Shown here piece by piece: positions 32,901 to 41,542 of a DNA stretch of 57,177 bases. Both the position numbers and the translations under genes were made by a program. The notes beneath the pieces are model-generated. The model was not told the origin of the DNA, ran no database searches, and worked only from the letters and a program-made list of their open reading frames with translations. Position 1 is the first letter of the stretch, and the number at the start of each line of letters is the position of its first letter. Origin of the DNA: an uncultured Dehalococcoidia bacterium (GTDB taxonomy: Bacteria > Chloroflexota > Dehalococcoidia > Dehalococcoidales > UBA1222); the NCBI GenBank assembly GCA_903844845.1, contig CAIMVG010000012.1:1-57177 (forward strand), written 5' to 3'.

Positions 32901-34142
32901 ATGTTGGATATTAAATTCATACGTGAAAATGCGGACACGGTCCGACAGGCTCTAGCCGCCCGGAATGACAAAGCACCCCTCGATGAAATCCTCTCTCTCG
33001 ACACGGAACGACGGCAGAAAATAACCGAACAGGAAGAACTCCGGCGGGCCAAGAAGGAAGCGGCACGCACGAGCCGCGGGGAATCCTCGGAAGGAGGTCG
33101 CGACCTCCGTGACCGCGTTAAAGCCGTCGAAGACAGGTTGCGCGAGATAGATGCCAGGCTTTCCGAACTCCTCCTCCAGGTCCCAAATATCCCCCAGGCT
33201 TCGGTGCCGCTGGGAAAAACCGAAGACGACAATATCGTCGAACGCGGATGGGGCAAGGAAAAAATCTTTGATTTCACGCCGGCGCCGCACTGGGAACTCG
33301 GCGAAAAACTGGGCATCATCGATTTCGAACGCGGCGTTAAATTGTCCGGCACGCGTTTTTACATCCTGAAGGGGATGGGCGCGCGGCTGGAAAGGGCCGT
33401 TATCACGTTCATGCTCGATATGCACACCAGGCAAAACAACTACCAGGAGATCTACCCCCCGTGGATGGTCAAGCGCGACGTGATGACCGCATCGGGAAAC
33501 CTCCCCAAATTCGCCGACAACCTGTACCATGACGACACGGATGACATGTGGTTCGTTCCCACTGCCGAGGTGCCGCTCACAAGCCTGCACGCAGGAGAAA
33601 TACTGGAGGCTGGCTCGCTTCCGCTGCGCTACGCTGCCTACACAGCCTGTTTCCGGCGAGAAAAGATGTCCGCCGGCAAAGACACCCGCGGCATCAAAAG
33701 AGGGCACCAGTTTGACAAGGTAGAGCTTTACAAGCTGACGCTGCCGTCTGAATCCAACCGCGAACACGACATGATGCTGGCGGATGTTGAGAACGTGTGC
33801 CAAAAGCTCGGCCTGGCATACCGCATCAAATTGCTGTGCACCGCGGATATAAGTTTTTCGTCTACCAAGACATATGACGTCGAGGTCTGGGCGCCCGGAT
33901 GCAAAGAATGGCTCGAAGTAAGCTCTTGTTCCAATTGCGGCGATTTCCAGGCGAGGCGCGCCGGCATCCGGTTCCGGCCTTCGCCCGATGCCAAGCCCGA
34001 GTACGTGCATACTCTTAACGGTTCAGGCCTGGCGTTGCCCCGTATTATGATCGCCATCATGGAGAATTATCAGCAGGCCGATGGAAGTATACTGGTACCG
34101 GAACCCCTGCAGGATTTTATGCATGCACAGATAATCAAGTAG
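32901..34142 (+). CDS. serS: seryl-tRNA synthetase
   Basis: Charges tRNA-Ser, one species of which is encoded at 35365. The 413-residue protein has the N-terminal long coiled-coil arm (residues about 25-100, EQEELRRAKKEAARTSRG), then the class II core with FVPTAEVPLTSLHAGEIL, TACFRREKMSAGKDTRG (motif 2), EVSSCSNCGDFQARR and LNGSGLALPRIMIAIME (motif 3). If Sec is used in this organism, this enzyme would also charge tRNA-Sec. Confidence 0.97.
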   Translation: MLDIKFIRENADTVRQALAARNDKAPLDEILSLDTERRQKITEQEELRRAKKEAARTSRGESSEGGRDLRDRVKAVEDRLREIDARLSELLLQVPNIPQASVPLGKTEDDNIVERGWGKEKIFDFTPAPHWELGEKLGIIDFERGVKLSGTRFYILKGMGARLERAVITFMLDMHTRQNNYQEIYPPWMVKRDVMTASGNLPKFADNLYHDDTDDMWFVPTAEVPLTSLHAGEILEAGSLPLRYAAYTACFRREKMSAGKDTRGIKRGHQFDKVELYKLTLPSESNREHDMMLADVENVCQKLGLAYRIKLLCTADISFSSTKTYDVEVWAPGCKEWLEVSSCSNCGDFQARRAGIRFRPSPDAKPEYVHTLNGSGLALPRIMIAIMENYQQADGSILVPEPLQDFMHAQIIK

Positions 34143-34152
34143 GGGGTGCATA

Positions 34153-34707
34153 ATGTCTTTCAAAAAGAGGTTGAACACATTCGTCTCCAACTGGCTCGGA
34201 GTTATCATCGCGGCAGTCATAGTGATTGTGTCGTCCACGTTCGGCGGTGTGTATTTATACGGCCGCAGCAAGATCGATAATGCCATCAATTTCACCACGC
34301 AAGCCATCACGCTCCGCCCAATAAACGGTATGACGCAAAGCGGGACGACCGATTCACCGAAAGGTTATATCTATCAGATCGTCCTTCAGGTATTTAACCC
34401 TTATGCCGACACTGTAGATATTTCGGTTTCCGATGCAACCATCACCCTCGATACATACACCCTGCCTATCAGCAAAAATGGATCCTGGGACAAAACGGCC
34501 CAGACAGGGTACCAGTATTTCGAAGGATCCATCACGATCGATGAGCAAACTTTCGCCGCCCTCGTTACCAAAGGCAGTGTGGATGTATTTATTAAAGGCA
34601 CCATTTCCGGGAGCGGCCATTACAAATGGATAAAAAGGCACGGACAGCGAACTTTCTCCATTCCTCTGCCCGGGGTGCTTTTCCGTTTTACCAATGCAAA
34701 TGCCTGA
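34153..34707 (+). CDS. membrane-anchored hypothetical protein
   Basis: A 184-residue protein with one N-terminal membrane segment (about residues 13-36) and an extracytoplasmic beta-rich domain. The pattern GYIYQIVLQVFNPYADTVDISVSD resembles LEA14/WHy-type domains, which carry a similar NPY element, but the match is weak. It starts 10 bases after serS behind GGGGG and is likely cotranscribed. No function is assigned. Confidence 0.55.
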   Translation: MSFKKRLNTFVSNWLGVIIAAVIVIVSSTFGGVYLYGRSKIDNAINFTTQAITLRPINGMTQSGTTDSPKGYIYQIVLQVFNPYADTVDISVSDATITLDTYTLPISKNGSWDKTAQTGYQYFEGSITIDEQTFAALVTKGSVDVFIKGTISGSGHYKWIKRHGQRTFSIPLPGVLFRFTNANA

Positions 34708-34804
34708 TGAATGAAGCAAATTTCACCGGCTTTCCGGGGCAATCGAATATTGACAAAACATGCAAAGATAGTAAGATATTGACCTAAAAGGCAAGGAGCA
34801 ATCA

Positions 34805-35212
34805 ATGACTTTTTCACAAATTTTCCTGATTTATTTCGCGACGCTGGCTGTGTTCAGCGGGGTGGACCTCTTATGGGTATGGGCGATTTCCAAGCGGTTA
34901 TACCGCACATACGCGGAAGGGCTGTTAAAGGCGAAATTTAACGCAATCCCGGCAGTGGTTTTTTACCTGCTTTATACGGTCGGACTGATGGTGTTCGTGA
35001 TAGTCCCGGCATTTCACAATACTTCGCTGGGCCAGGCGATGGGGCTGGGGGTGCTTTTCGGCCTCTTCACTTTCGGCACATACGCACTAGTAAACTTCTC
35101 GGTAATCCGGGACTGGTCGCTGCTGGTGGTACTTGTGGACCTGATCGAGGGCATGCTCATCACAGGTATCGCATGCACGGTGGCTTATTACCTGAGCCAG
35201 ATCGTAACCTGA
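34805..35212 (+). CDS. DUF2177 family membrane protein
   Basis: A 135-residue protein with four membrane segments and the DUF2177 pattern FSGVDLLWVW at the first helix, FNAIPAVVFYLLYTVGL and FGTYALVNFSVIRDWS. No function is known for the family. AAGGAG precedes the ATG, and a strong terminator follows. Confidence 0.88.
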   Translation: MTFSQIFLIYFATLAVFSGVDLLWVWAISKRLYRTYAEGLLKAKFNAIPAVVFYLLYTVGLMVFVIVPAFHNTSLGQAMGLGVLFGLFTFGTYALVNFSVIRDWSLLVVLVDLIEGMLITGIACTVAYYLSQIVT

Positions 35213-35247
35213 AGAAACCCGAATCATCCAGATAACTAAAAATCGTC

Positions 35248-35290
35248 AAAAAGGGTGTGGGGACCGCCTTGGTCCCCACACCCTTTTCTT
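35248..35290 (+). terminator. intrinsic terminator
   Basis: AAGGGTGTGGGGACC pairs with GGTCCCCACACCC(TT) around a 5-base loop, followed by TTTTCTTT. It ends the unit that finishes with the DUF2177 gene and insulates the tRNA gene. Confidence 0.93.
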
Positions 35291-35338
35291 TACGAAATAA
35301 ATTTGGCCTTCAGCCTAGATTCCTCCGGCGTTTCTCTG

Positions 35339-35344
35339 TATAAT
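35339..35344 (+). promoter_or_regulatory. -10 box of tRNA-Ser
   Basis: TATAAT lies 20 bases before the mature 5' end. No clear -35 was found. Confidence 0.5.
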
Positions 35345-35364
35345 AAACCCTGTTTGCCATTCAT

Positions 35365-35454
35365 GGAGGGGTGACCGAGCGGCCGATGGTGACGGTCTTG
35401 AAAACCGTTGTCTCCTCACGGGGACCGTGGGTTCGAATCCCACCCCCTCCGCCA
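35365..35454 (+). tRNA. tRNA-Ser (anticodon TGA)
   Basis: The acceptor stem GGAGGGG pairs with CCCCTCC, followed by G and an encoded CCA end. The anticodon stem ACGGT/ACCGT holds the loop CTTGAAA with anticodon TGA at 35399-35401, reading UCA. A long variable arm (GTCTCCTCACGGGGAC) is typical of tRNA-Ser. The T arm is GTGGG-TTCGAAT-CCCAC. It has the length and elements of a functional class II tRNA, not tRNA-Sec. Confidence 0.97.
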
Positions 35455-35525
35455 ACCGCGATGCAATATCTGCCTCATGATTCCCAACCGCTGATTTCAG
35501 TACCAAAACTGCTTTCCTTCACATG

Positions 35526-37109
35526 CTATTTCTGGATGTAGACCTCGTTAAGCGCAACCTCTCCGAGCGCATTCATGCTGTATCCTTTCACGTAACTTTG
35601 AACCAGCTGCATATTTTCCCCTGTCCATAGCGGAATGCAGGCGGCATCGTTAACCAGAATCTGTTCGGCTTGCTGATACAGTGTAAAACTGGATGCCAGG
35701 TCAGTGGCTGCATTGGCCTGTTTCAACAGGCCGTCGACCTGAGAGTTGGAATAGCCCCCGATGTTATAGGTTGTGCCAGTACCGAACAGGACTTCGATAA
35801 AATCCTGCGGGTGGGCATAATCGGCATTCCATCCCCAGTAATACATGTTGTCTTTTTCCTGCTTGAGGTCGTACGAGAATTGGGAAGGGTCCAACTGCCT
35901 TACCTCGATATCTATTCCGAATGCCTGTTCCCAATCATAAACTATCGCTTCCAGATCTCCGGATATCAACCCGCCGTATCCGCTCACGGTGATCACTATC
36001 CTGGGTAGATTGGCCGCCGAACCGTACTTTGAACCGCCTATAAGAGCTTTCGCAGATTCTATGTTATATTGGACGGTTTGCAACGCATCGTTGAAGCCCG
36101 GCATCCCGGGAGGAAGTATGCCTCCGGCGGGTGTCAACACGTTCCGGAACATCAAGTTGGCCAATTTTTGTTTGTCGATCGCCATAGAGAATGCCTTCCG
36201 AATGGAAAGGTCATCGAACGGTGCTTTGCTAAGGTCAAAACCCAGGTAAGTCAGAGACAGGGAAGGAGTAACAACAAGCTGGCTGTAGAATGGCCCACCG
36301 GGGTCCATCACCCTGTCATAATACGCGAGGTCCACGTCAGCTACATCAACCAAACCAGACTCGTAAAGATTCATCGGAATGCCGGCGAGCAGTTTATAGA
36401 CTACCCGGTTCAGTTTGGCTTTGTCTCCATAAAATAACGGATTGCGTTCTAGCACCAACTGGTCACCTCGGGTCCAAACGTTCAAACGAAAAGGCCCGGT
36501 GCCATTCGGAGACTTCCACCAGGAAGAGCCCCTCGCCACGTCTGCCTTGTCTACGACGAACGCCGTCGGATAACTAAGCTTGGATAAAAAGGCCGAGCTC
36601 GGGCCGCCGAGCGTAACCTTGAGCGTGTAGTCATCCACTGCCAGTACCCCGCTGAGACCCTGGATTTTTCCGCTCAGCATGTCCGTAACGCCTTCAACGT
36701 CACCGAGATAGATCGAAGCTGTCTGAGAGTTTGTAGCCGGGGTGCAAGCGCGTTCCCACGAATACTTTATGTCAGCCGCGGTGACTTTGCGGCCATCCTT
36801 GAAATAGGCATCATGCCGGAGGTTGAATATATAAACCAGCCCGTCTGTGCTGACGTTCCAGTCAACGGCAAGATCGCCCACGGGTTCCAGATTTGCATCG
36901 AGGCGGACCAGCCCGCTGAATAACTCCAGTACATAGCCATTCGACGTTGCGTCCCCGGCAGTCGCCGGATCCAGGGTGAGCGGATCGACGTTGTAAAGGT
37001 TCAGGGTACCTGTTCCACCGGCCGCCGGCAGGGATGAACTGCCGTGGTTGCATCCGGCAGCGGCAAGAATCAGCACCGCTGAAAGCAGGAAATATATCAG
37101 CTTTTTCAT
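35526..37109 (-). CDS. ABC transporter substrate-binding lipoprotein (family 5)
   Basis: A 527-residue SBP_bac_5-type protein, the class that binds peptides, nickel or similar solutes outside the membrane. The lipobox AAGC puts the lipidated residue at Cys20. Conserved regions are DPLTLDPATAGDATS, KVTAADIKYSWERA and DLSIRKAFSMAIDK, followed by YYWGWNADYAHP. No permease or ATPase genes adjoin it, so it must be an orphan component or work with transporters elsewhere. Its ATG overlaps the stop of the upstream peptidase gene by 4 bases. Confidence 0.93.
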   Translation of the reverse strand: MKKLIYFLLSAVLILAAAGCNHGSSSLPAAGGTGTLNLYNVDPLTLDPATAGDATSNGYVLELFSGLVRLDANLEPVGDLAVDWNVSTDGLVYIFNLRHDAYFKDGRKVTAADIKYSWERACTPATNSQTASIYLGDVEGVTDMLSGKIQGLSGVLAVDDYTLKVTLGGPSSAFLSKLSYPTAFVVDKADVARGSSWWKSPNGTGPFRLNVWTRGDQLVLERNPLFYGDKAKLNRVVYKLLAGIPMNLYESGLVDVADVDLAYYDRVMDPGGPFYSQLVVTPSLSLTYLGFDLSKAPFDDLSIRKAFSMAIDKQKLANLMFRNVLTPAGGILPPGMPGFNDALQTVQYNIESAKALIGGSKYGSAANLPRIVITVSGYGGLISGDLEAIVYDWEQAFGIDIEVRQLDPSQFSYDLKQEKDNMYYWGWNADYAHPQDFIEVLFGTGTTYNIGGYSNSQVDGLLKQANAATDLASSFTLYQQAEQILVNDAACIPLWTGENMQLVQSYVKGYSMNALGEVALNEVYIQK

Positions 37110-38242
37110 GTCGAAGCTCCGGTTTTGACATTTAAATATTTGCTTGCGGCAAAAGGCAGCCAGAGCTTGTACAGGCCGTCCATATCGAAACCGTAAACCT
37201 CCCGGAGGGCGCCGTCATAGGTGTTTCCTTTGTGAAAAGCGTCCAGTAATGCGGCCATTTTGGACTGCCCGTATTTGGATACCAGAAAATCGATCAGGCT
37301 ATAACTCTGGGCATATTCCTGGTATGAAAGCGTTGCGTCGGTCGAAAAAGGACTGGACATGCTTCTAACGCTGAAAAGCGCGCCTTGAGAAAGCGCGGAC
37401 ACGAGTGAGGACTGGAAGGAAAGATCAAGCGGCCCCTCCGAATACATCGCGAGCCCCTCGTCCAGCCATGTGGGGAGTCCGCTGTAAGGGTTATTCGTCA
37501 TCTGGTAATTGACCATATGCGTCAACTCGTGTACCAGCGCGCCTTCCCCCCAGGTCAGGTTCGACGAGCTTATCCCTATAACGATAGTGCTGTACGGGGG
37601 ATAAGTTGCGCCACCGGTCCACTCCTGGGCGAATATCAGGGCGCCCTGCATGTCAGCGGAATTGGCATAAACATAGATCGAAACCGGGCGGCTGAGTGTT
37701 GCACCGGTGTTCTTTTGAAGGTTTGCCATTCCGTTCTGGGCGGTGTCAACCAGGGTTTTTGCCAGGTTACTATCATTACCGTACCAGTATAGTGTCAAGT
37801 TCTGGCCTTCGAGGGAATGCCACACGAACCTTGCATCATCAAATACCACTTTTTGTGTTCCTGTGAGGACGGTCTTCCCCGTTGAATCGGCGATGCTCCA
37901 CCAGTAATCCACAGCCGTGCCCGTGGGGAGCCCGCCGGTCTGCCTCATATCCCAGTAATACGATCCGGTCACCTTGGTCGAGGGAGTGAAACTCAGTTTC
38001 TCTTCGGTAGTGACTTTCACGAAGGCATCCCGTTCAACGGTAAAATGCAACCGGATATCAGTGATATTTGCGTCGCTCGTGGCTCCGATGTTAAATGTGA
38101 TGGCAAGAGGAAACTCTACAACGGCAGAACCGGATGAAATCTTGATTTCCGATGCCGAAAGTTTTTGCAAGGAAAACGCACCGGCCGCGCCGGTGGCCGC
38201 CAGCAAACAAACGATTAGCAGTAGACCTATCTTCTTAAACAT
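37106..38242 (-). CDS. secreted MA-like zinc metallopeptidase
   Basis: A 378-residue exported protein with an N-terminal signal peptide (about residues 1-22), a beta-rich domain (about 30-140) and a C-terminal peptidase MA-like domain. The zinc motif HELTH lies at 238-242 and the third ligand is probably Glu262 in WLDEGLAMY, the gluzincin arrangement. It would act outside the membrane. Translational overlap with the substrate-binding protein downstream suggests the peptidase may release peptides that the latter binds; this is inference. Confidence 0.85.
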   Translation of the reverse strand: MFKKIGLLLIVCLLAATGAAGAFSLQKLSASEIKISSGSAVVEFPLAITFNIGATSDANITDIRLHFTVERDAFVKVTTEEKLSFTPSTKVTGSYYWDMRQTGGLPTGTAVDYWWSIADSTGKTVLTGTQKVVFDDARFVWHSLEGQNLTLYWYGNDSNLAKTLVDTAQNGMANLQKNTGATLSRPVSIYVYANSADMQGALIFAQEWTGGATYPPYSTIVIGISSSNLTWGEGALVHELTHMVNYQMTNNPYSGLPTWLDEGLAMYSEGPLDLSFQSSLVSALSQGALFSVRSMSSPFSTDATLSYQEYAQSYSLIDFLVSKYGQSKMAALLDAFHKGNTYDGALREVYGFDMDGLYKLWLPFAASKYLNVKTGAST

Positions 38243-38243
38243 C

Positions 38244-39342
38244 CTATTGTCCCATCCCCGACCTTAAGTAGGCGTTGATAAAACCGTCAAGGTCCCCGTT
38301 CAGTACAGCTTCGGTATTTCCCGTTTCAAAACCGGTACGATGGTCTTTCACCAGACGATATGGATGGAGGGTATAACTGCGTATCTGGTTCCCCCATTCC
38401 GCCGAAACAAATTTACCCTTAAGCCTGGCGTGCTCTTCCTCCCTTTTGGCCAGGTCAAGTTTAAACAAGCGGGCCTTGAGGATTCGCAACGCGATCTCTT
38501 TATTCTGATGTTGAGAGCGTTCCGTTTGGCTGGTTACAACAAGGCCGCTCGGTATATGTACGATGCGCACGGCGCTGGAAACTTTTTGAACATTCTGGCC
38601 GCCGGGCCCGCTCGACCGGAACGCTTCAACCCTCAGGTCTTCGGGTTTGAGAATGATCTCCGAGTCTCCTTCAGCCTCAGGCAACACCTCCACCAGAGCG
38701 AAAGAAGTGTGGCGGGCATGATCAGAGTCGTACGGCGAAAGCCTGATCAGCCGGTGTACGCCGTGTTCGCTCTTCAGGTAGCCGTATGCATAATCTCCCG
38801 ATATCTCGATGGTAACGCTTTTAATGCCGGCCTCTTCACCCGGGGACCTATCAAGTATCTCAACTTTGTGGTGATGCTGCTCCGCCCAACCAAGGTACAT
38901 GCGCATAAGCATCTCGGCCCAATCCTGGCTTTCGACTCCCCCTGCGCCGGCATGGATAGACAGGATGGCGTTGCGCAGGTCGTAGGGACTGGCAAACGCC
39001 AGTTTGAATTCGAGATCATCGACGTGCTCGGTCAACTGAGCCATCTCAGCTTCAATTTCCGCTCCCAGCGTAGGGCTCGGAGACTCTTCTTCAAGCGCCA
39101 TGAGTTCCGCGAGTTCAACTGTCTTGCTTTCCATGGCCTTCCACTGACCGACCGTTTTTTTCAACTCCGCCAGATGGCGCATTTTCTGCTGAGCGGCGGC
39201 AGCGTCGGACCAGAAATCCGGAGCAATGATGGTTTGCTCGATGTCCGCTATCTCTTTTTCTTTTGCGGCGACGTCAAAGCCGCACCATATCGATGGCAAT
39301 TCTACGTTGTTCGTCTAGCAGTCTTTCACGTATTTCGGACAT
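38244..39342 (-). CDS. prfB: peptide chain release factor 2 with programmed +1 frameshift
   Basis: Terminates translation at UGA and UAA. A 22-codon first segment starts at ATG 39342 (GGAG 5 bases upstream) and ends at an in-frame TGA (39276-39274) in the context CTT-TGA-C. A +1 shift there continues into the long frame as LDVAAKEKEIADIE, giving about 365 residues, the normal length. The hydrolysis motif GGQ is present (SSGPGGQNVQKVSS). The stop-codon recognition tripeptide reads SPY (RLSPYDSDHARHTSFA) instead of the usual SPF. It lies one base after the peptidase start region on the same strand. Confidence 0.95.
39272..39279 (-). promoter_or_regulatory. prfB recoding site
   Basis: Minus strand CTTTGACG: CTT-UGA with C following, the conserved RF2 autoregulatory shift site. 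The usual upstream Shine-Dalgarno-like booster is weak here, with only GGTG and CGG within 10 bases. Confidence 0.9.
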
Positions 39343-39387
39343 TTCAACTCCAAATTTCAATATCGATAATCAAGGGTTTTCGGCAGT

Positions 39388-40089
39388 TCAAGAAACGGCT
39401 CGATTGCAAATATTTTTATTCAGCGGTAAATTACCGCCCGCGGCGAGATGAGCGAGCCGTGACATTTCAGGCAAACGATAGCCCGTTGTACACGACATCA
39501 CCCACCATACCGAGTTTTCAAGGCTTATCCTGTGACCCGGCGAAATGTAAAGCGGCTTCGAACCGGCACGGGTCCGAACCACTTCCCCAATCACGTCTTC
39601 CCCGTATTTCAATTCCTCCCGGCTGCCCGCGGCTAAACCTACTTCAGCGTGGACCCCACACAAACGGGATTTGGCGCAACCGATAGTCGGGATATCCAGC
39701 CACAACCCCAGGTGCGAAGCGATCCCGAGCCTCCTGGGATGAGCTGTCCCTTGCCCGTCAACGAATAAAAGGTCGGGTTTATTCTGTAACTTACCGAACA
39801 ATTCCAGGATCGGCGGCGCTTCCCGGAAAGAAAGGAGCCCGGGGATATAAGGAAAACAGAGATCGCTTTCCAGGGTTTTAACTTCCACAATATCCAGTTC
39901 AGGGAAACTGAGGACAACGATGGCTGTCCTGGCGGTCCGACTCCCCCGGGACGCCGAAATATCCGCACCTCCCAGAAGATGAACATCGCGGACCTCTCCC
40001 GACGTGACTATCTCCCGGGCCAGTTCCCTTTGAAGTGCGATTGCCTGCATTGGATTGAGATTCCAGCCATGCAGCGTAACAGCAGTCAT
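39388..40089 (-). CDS. nfi: endonuclease V
   Basis: Cuts DNA near deaminated bases such as hypoxanthine. The 233-residue protein carries the metal ligand Asp43 in GGADIS, PYIPGLLSFREAP (the Tyr wedge region), the signature DGQGTAHPRRLGIASHLG and GCAKSRLCG. It ends 45 bases before the prfB start on the same strand. Length is typical. Confidence 0.95.
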   Translation of the reverse strand: MTAVTLHGWNLNPMQAIALQRELAREIVTSGEVRDVHLLGGADISASRGSRTARTAIVVLSFPELDIVEVKTLESDLCFPYIPGLLSFREAPPILELFGKLQNKPDLLFVDGQGTAHPRRLGIASHLGLWLDIPTIGCAKSRLCGVHAEVGLAAGSREELKYGEDVIGEVVRTRAGSKPLYISPGHRISLENSVWWVMSCTTGYRLPEMSRLAHLAAGGNLPLNKNICNRAVS

Positions 40090-40259
40090 GATGTTTTATT
40101 ATATGCGATGGAGGGCTGCCTAACAAACGAGGACGAATATGGGAGTCAACGCCGTTCTATTCATACTAAACCACCTTTCATATGATGGCAACGTAACGAC
40201 TATACGTCGACCATATAGTTTCTTTCAACGAGCCAACAAAACATGCGACCTGCTTACTG

Positions 40260-40288
40260 TTGACACTTATAGGTAAATCCGGCATAAT
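40260..40288 (+). promoter_or_regulatory. rpsP operon promoter
   Basis: TTGACA (40260-40265), 17-base spacer, CATAAT (40283-40288), 22 bases before the rpsP ATG, which has GAAAGGA in front. It is among the best sigma-70-type promoters in the window. Confidence 0.85.
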
Positions 40289-40310
40289 TAGCTTTTAGAA
40301 AGGATACTTC

Positions 40311-40580
40311 ATGGTAAAAATCAGATTGCGCCGCATTGGGGCTCCCAAAAAGCCCGTCTATCGTATCGTTGTTGCAGATTCTCATGCCTCAAGGGGAGGG
40401 GCGTTTATAAGTATTATCGGTCAATATAACCCTCTGACCGATCCTGAGACCGTAACAATTGAGGAAGGTCAGGCCCTTGATTGGTTGAAGAAGGGCGCCC
40501 AGCCCACCGAAACAGTTGCCAGGCTCTTCAAGAAGGCGGGTATCATGGAAAAATACCAGGCTGCAAAGGAGATCAAATGA
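40311..40580 (+). CDS. rpsP: 30S ribosomal protein S16
   Basis: An 89-residue S16 beginning VKIRLRRIGAPKKPVYRIVVADSHASRGG, with IGQYNPLTDP and DWLKKGAQPTETV: the full family pattern. It binds 16S rRNA during 30S assembly. It heads rpsP-khpA-rimM and overlaps khpA by 4 bases. Confidence 0.97.
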   Translation: MVKIRLRRIGAPKKPVYRIVVADSHASRGGAFISIIGQYNPLTDPETVTIEEGQALDWLKKGAQPTETVARLFKKAGIMEKYQAAKEIK

Positions 40581-40807
40581 AGGATTTAGTTGAATACATC
40601 GCCAAATCGCTGGTCAACGCCCCCGACGCTGTCGTAGTCACCGAAGAAACCGACGCCGAGAACGGGATTCTTCTGAAGCTTAAAGTTGCCGATGAAGATA
40701 AAGGCCGAATCATTGGAAAACAAGGCCGCATCGCACAAGCCATCCGCACTCTCATTCGTGTCAAAGCTGCCAAGGCGGGTATAAAAGCTAGCCTCGAAAT
40801 CATCTAG
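40577..40807 (+). CDS. khpA: KH-domain RNA-binding protein KhpA
   Basis: A 76-residue single KH domain with the GxxG loop in GRIIGKQGRIAQAIRTLI. The ATG at 40577 overlaps the rpsP stop (ATGA) and has AAAGGAG upstream. The protein is known as a small RNA chaperone that pairs with KhpB in other bacteria. The order rpsP-khpA-rimM is conserved widely. Confidence 0.93.
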   Translation: MKDLVEYIAKSLVNAPDAVVVTEETDAENGILLKLKVADEDKGRIIGKQGRIAQAIRTLIRVKAAKAGIKASLEII

Positions 40808-40834
40808 CAAAATAATAATATTATTCTTACAGAG

Positions 40835-40878
40835 CACCTCATCAAGCTCAACCACCTTTTGAGCGATGGGGTGTTTTT
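40835..40878 (+). terminator. terminator or attenuator between khpA and rimM
   Basis: CACCTCATC pairs with GATGGGGTG and GCTCAA with TTGAGC, giving a long imperfect stem, followed by TTTTT (40874-40878). It lies inside the operon, so partial termination would lower rimM relative to rpsP. Confidence 0.75.
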
Positions 40879-40894
40879 CATTTAAGGGACTGAG

Positions 40895-41425
40895 ATGCCT
40901 GAAAAAAGCCGTGAAAATAAACAGCCGGACAAACAGACAGAATTCATCACCATCGGGGAGGTACTGGGAGCCTGGGGGCTTAAAGGGGCTTTCAGGGTCA
41001 GGCCCTTGACCGATTTCCCCGAAAGGTTTGATCCCGGTGAGAGCGTGTTCATCCAAGGGGTTCCGACCGTCATCCAAAGTTCCAATTGGCAAAAAGACGG
41101 AGTTATCGTAACACTGCCTGGAATCGACACACCCGAGGCCGCAGCTGCCCTACGCAGTAAAAACCTGGATATCCCGGCCACTGAATTGCGCCAATTACCT
41201 GAAGATCAGTACTACCAATTCGATATCATCGGCATGGAAGTGGTGACCACCGGCGGACTCAACCTCGGGAAGGTTACTGACATCTTGAACTGCGGCAACG
41301 ACGTCTATGTGGTGAAGGGGGACGCTAAAGAAACCCTGATTCCCGCCACAAAAGACGTCATCAAGAATATTGATTTGAAAAGCAAGAAAATCACTATCGA
41401 TCCGATAGAGGGGTTGTTGGGATAA
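40895..41425 (+). CDS. rimM: 16S rRNA processing protein RimM
   Basis: A 176-residue RimM: N-terminal EFITIGEVLGAWGLKGAFRV and PLTDFPERF, and the C-terminal PRC-barrel domain YQFDIIGMEVVTTGG, LNCGNDVYVV, ETLIPATKDVI. It binds S19 during 30S maturation. Length is normal. trmD and rplS, which often follow, are not here; the next gene is atpC on the other strand. Confidence 0.95.
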   Translation: MPEKSRENKQPDKQTEFITIGEVLGAWGLKGAFRVRPLTDFPERFDPGESVFIQGVPTVIQSSNWQKDGVIVTLPGIDTPEAAAALRSKNLDIPATELRQLPEDQYYQFDIIGMEVVTTGGLNLGKVTDILNCGNDVYVVKGDAKETLIPATKDVIKNIDLKSKKITIDPIEGLLG

Positions 41426-41487
41426 CCCTGATATCTATCTGGTGGCATCCAAAGCTATTTATAAAAACACCGTGCTGTTATCCGTAC

Positions 41488-41519
41488 AAAAAAGAGGGTG
41501 CTTAAGCACCCTCTTTTTT
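41488..41519. terminator. bidirectional terminator
   Basis: A perfect palindrome, AAAAAAGAGGGTGC-TTAA-GCACCCTCTTTTTT, lies between the convergent rimM and atpC genes and serves both strands. Confidence 0.95.
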
Positions 41520-41542
41520 ATTTGTTATTTTCGGTTGTAAAA

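Noticed and set aside
35365-35454. tRNA-Sec
   Set aside because: A long variable arm is present, but the anticodon loop is CTTGAAA with TGA reading UCA, the acceptor stem has 7 pairs and the fold is that of tRNA-Ser.
39274-39276. In-frame TGA in prfB as a disabling mutation
   Set aside because: It lies in the classic RF2 shift context CTT-TGA-C after 22 codons.
38340-39686. 448-codon open frame on the plus strand
   Set aside because: Antisense of prfB and endonuclease V; the minus-strand genes have full family motifs.
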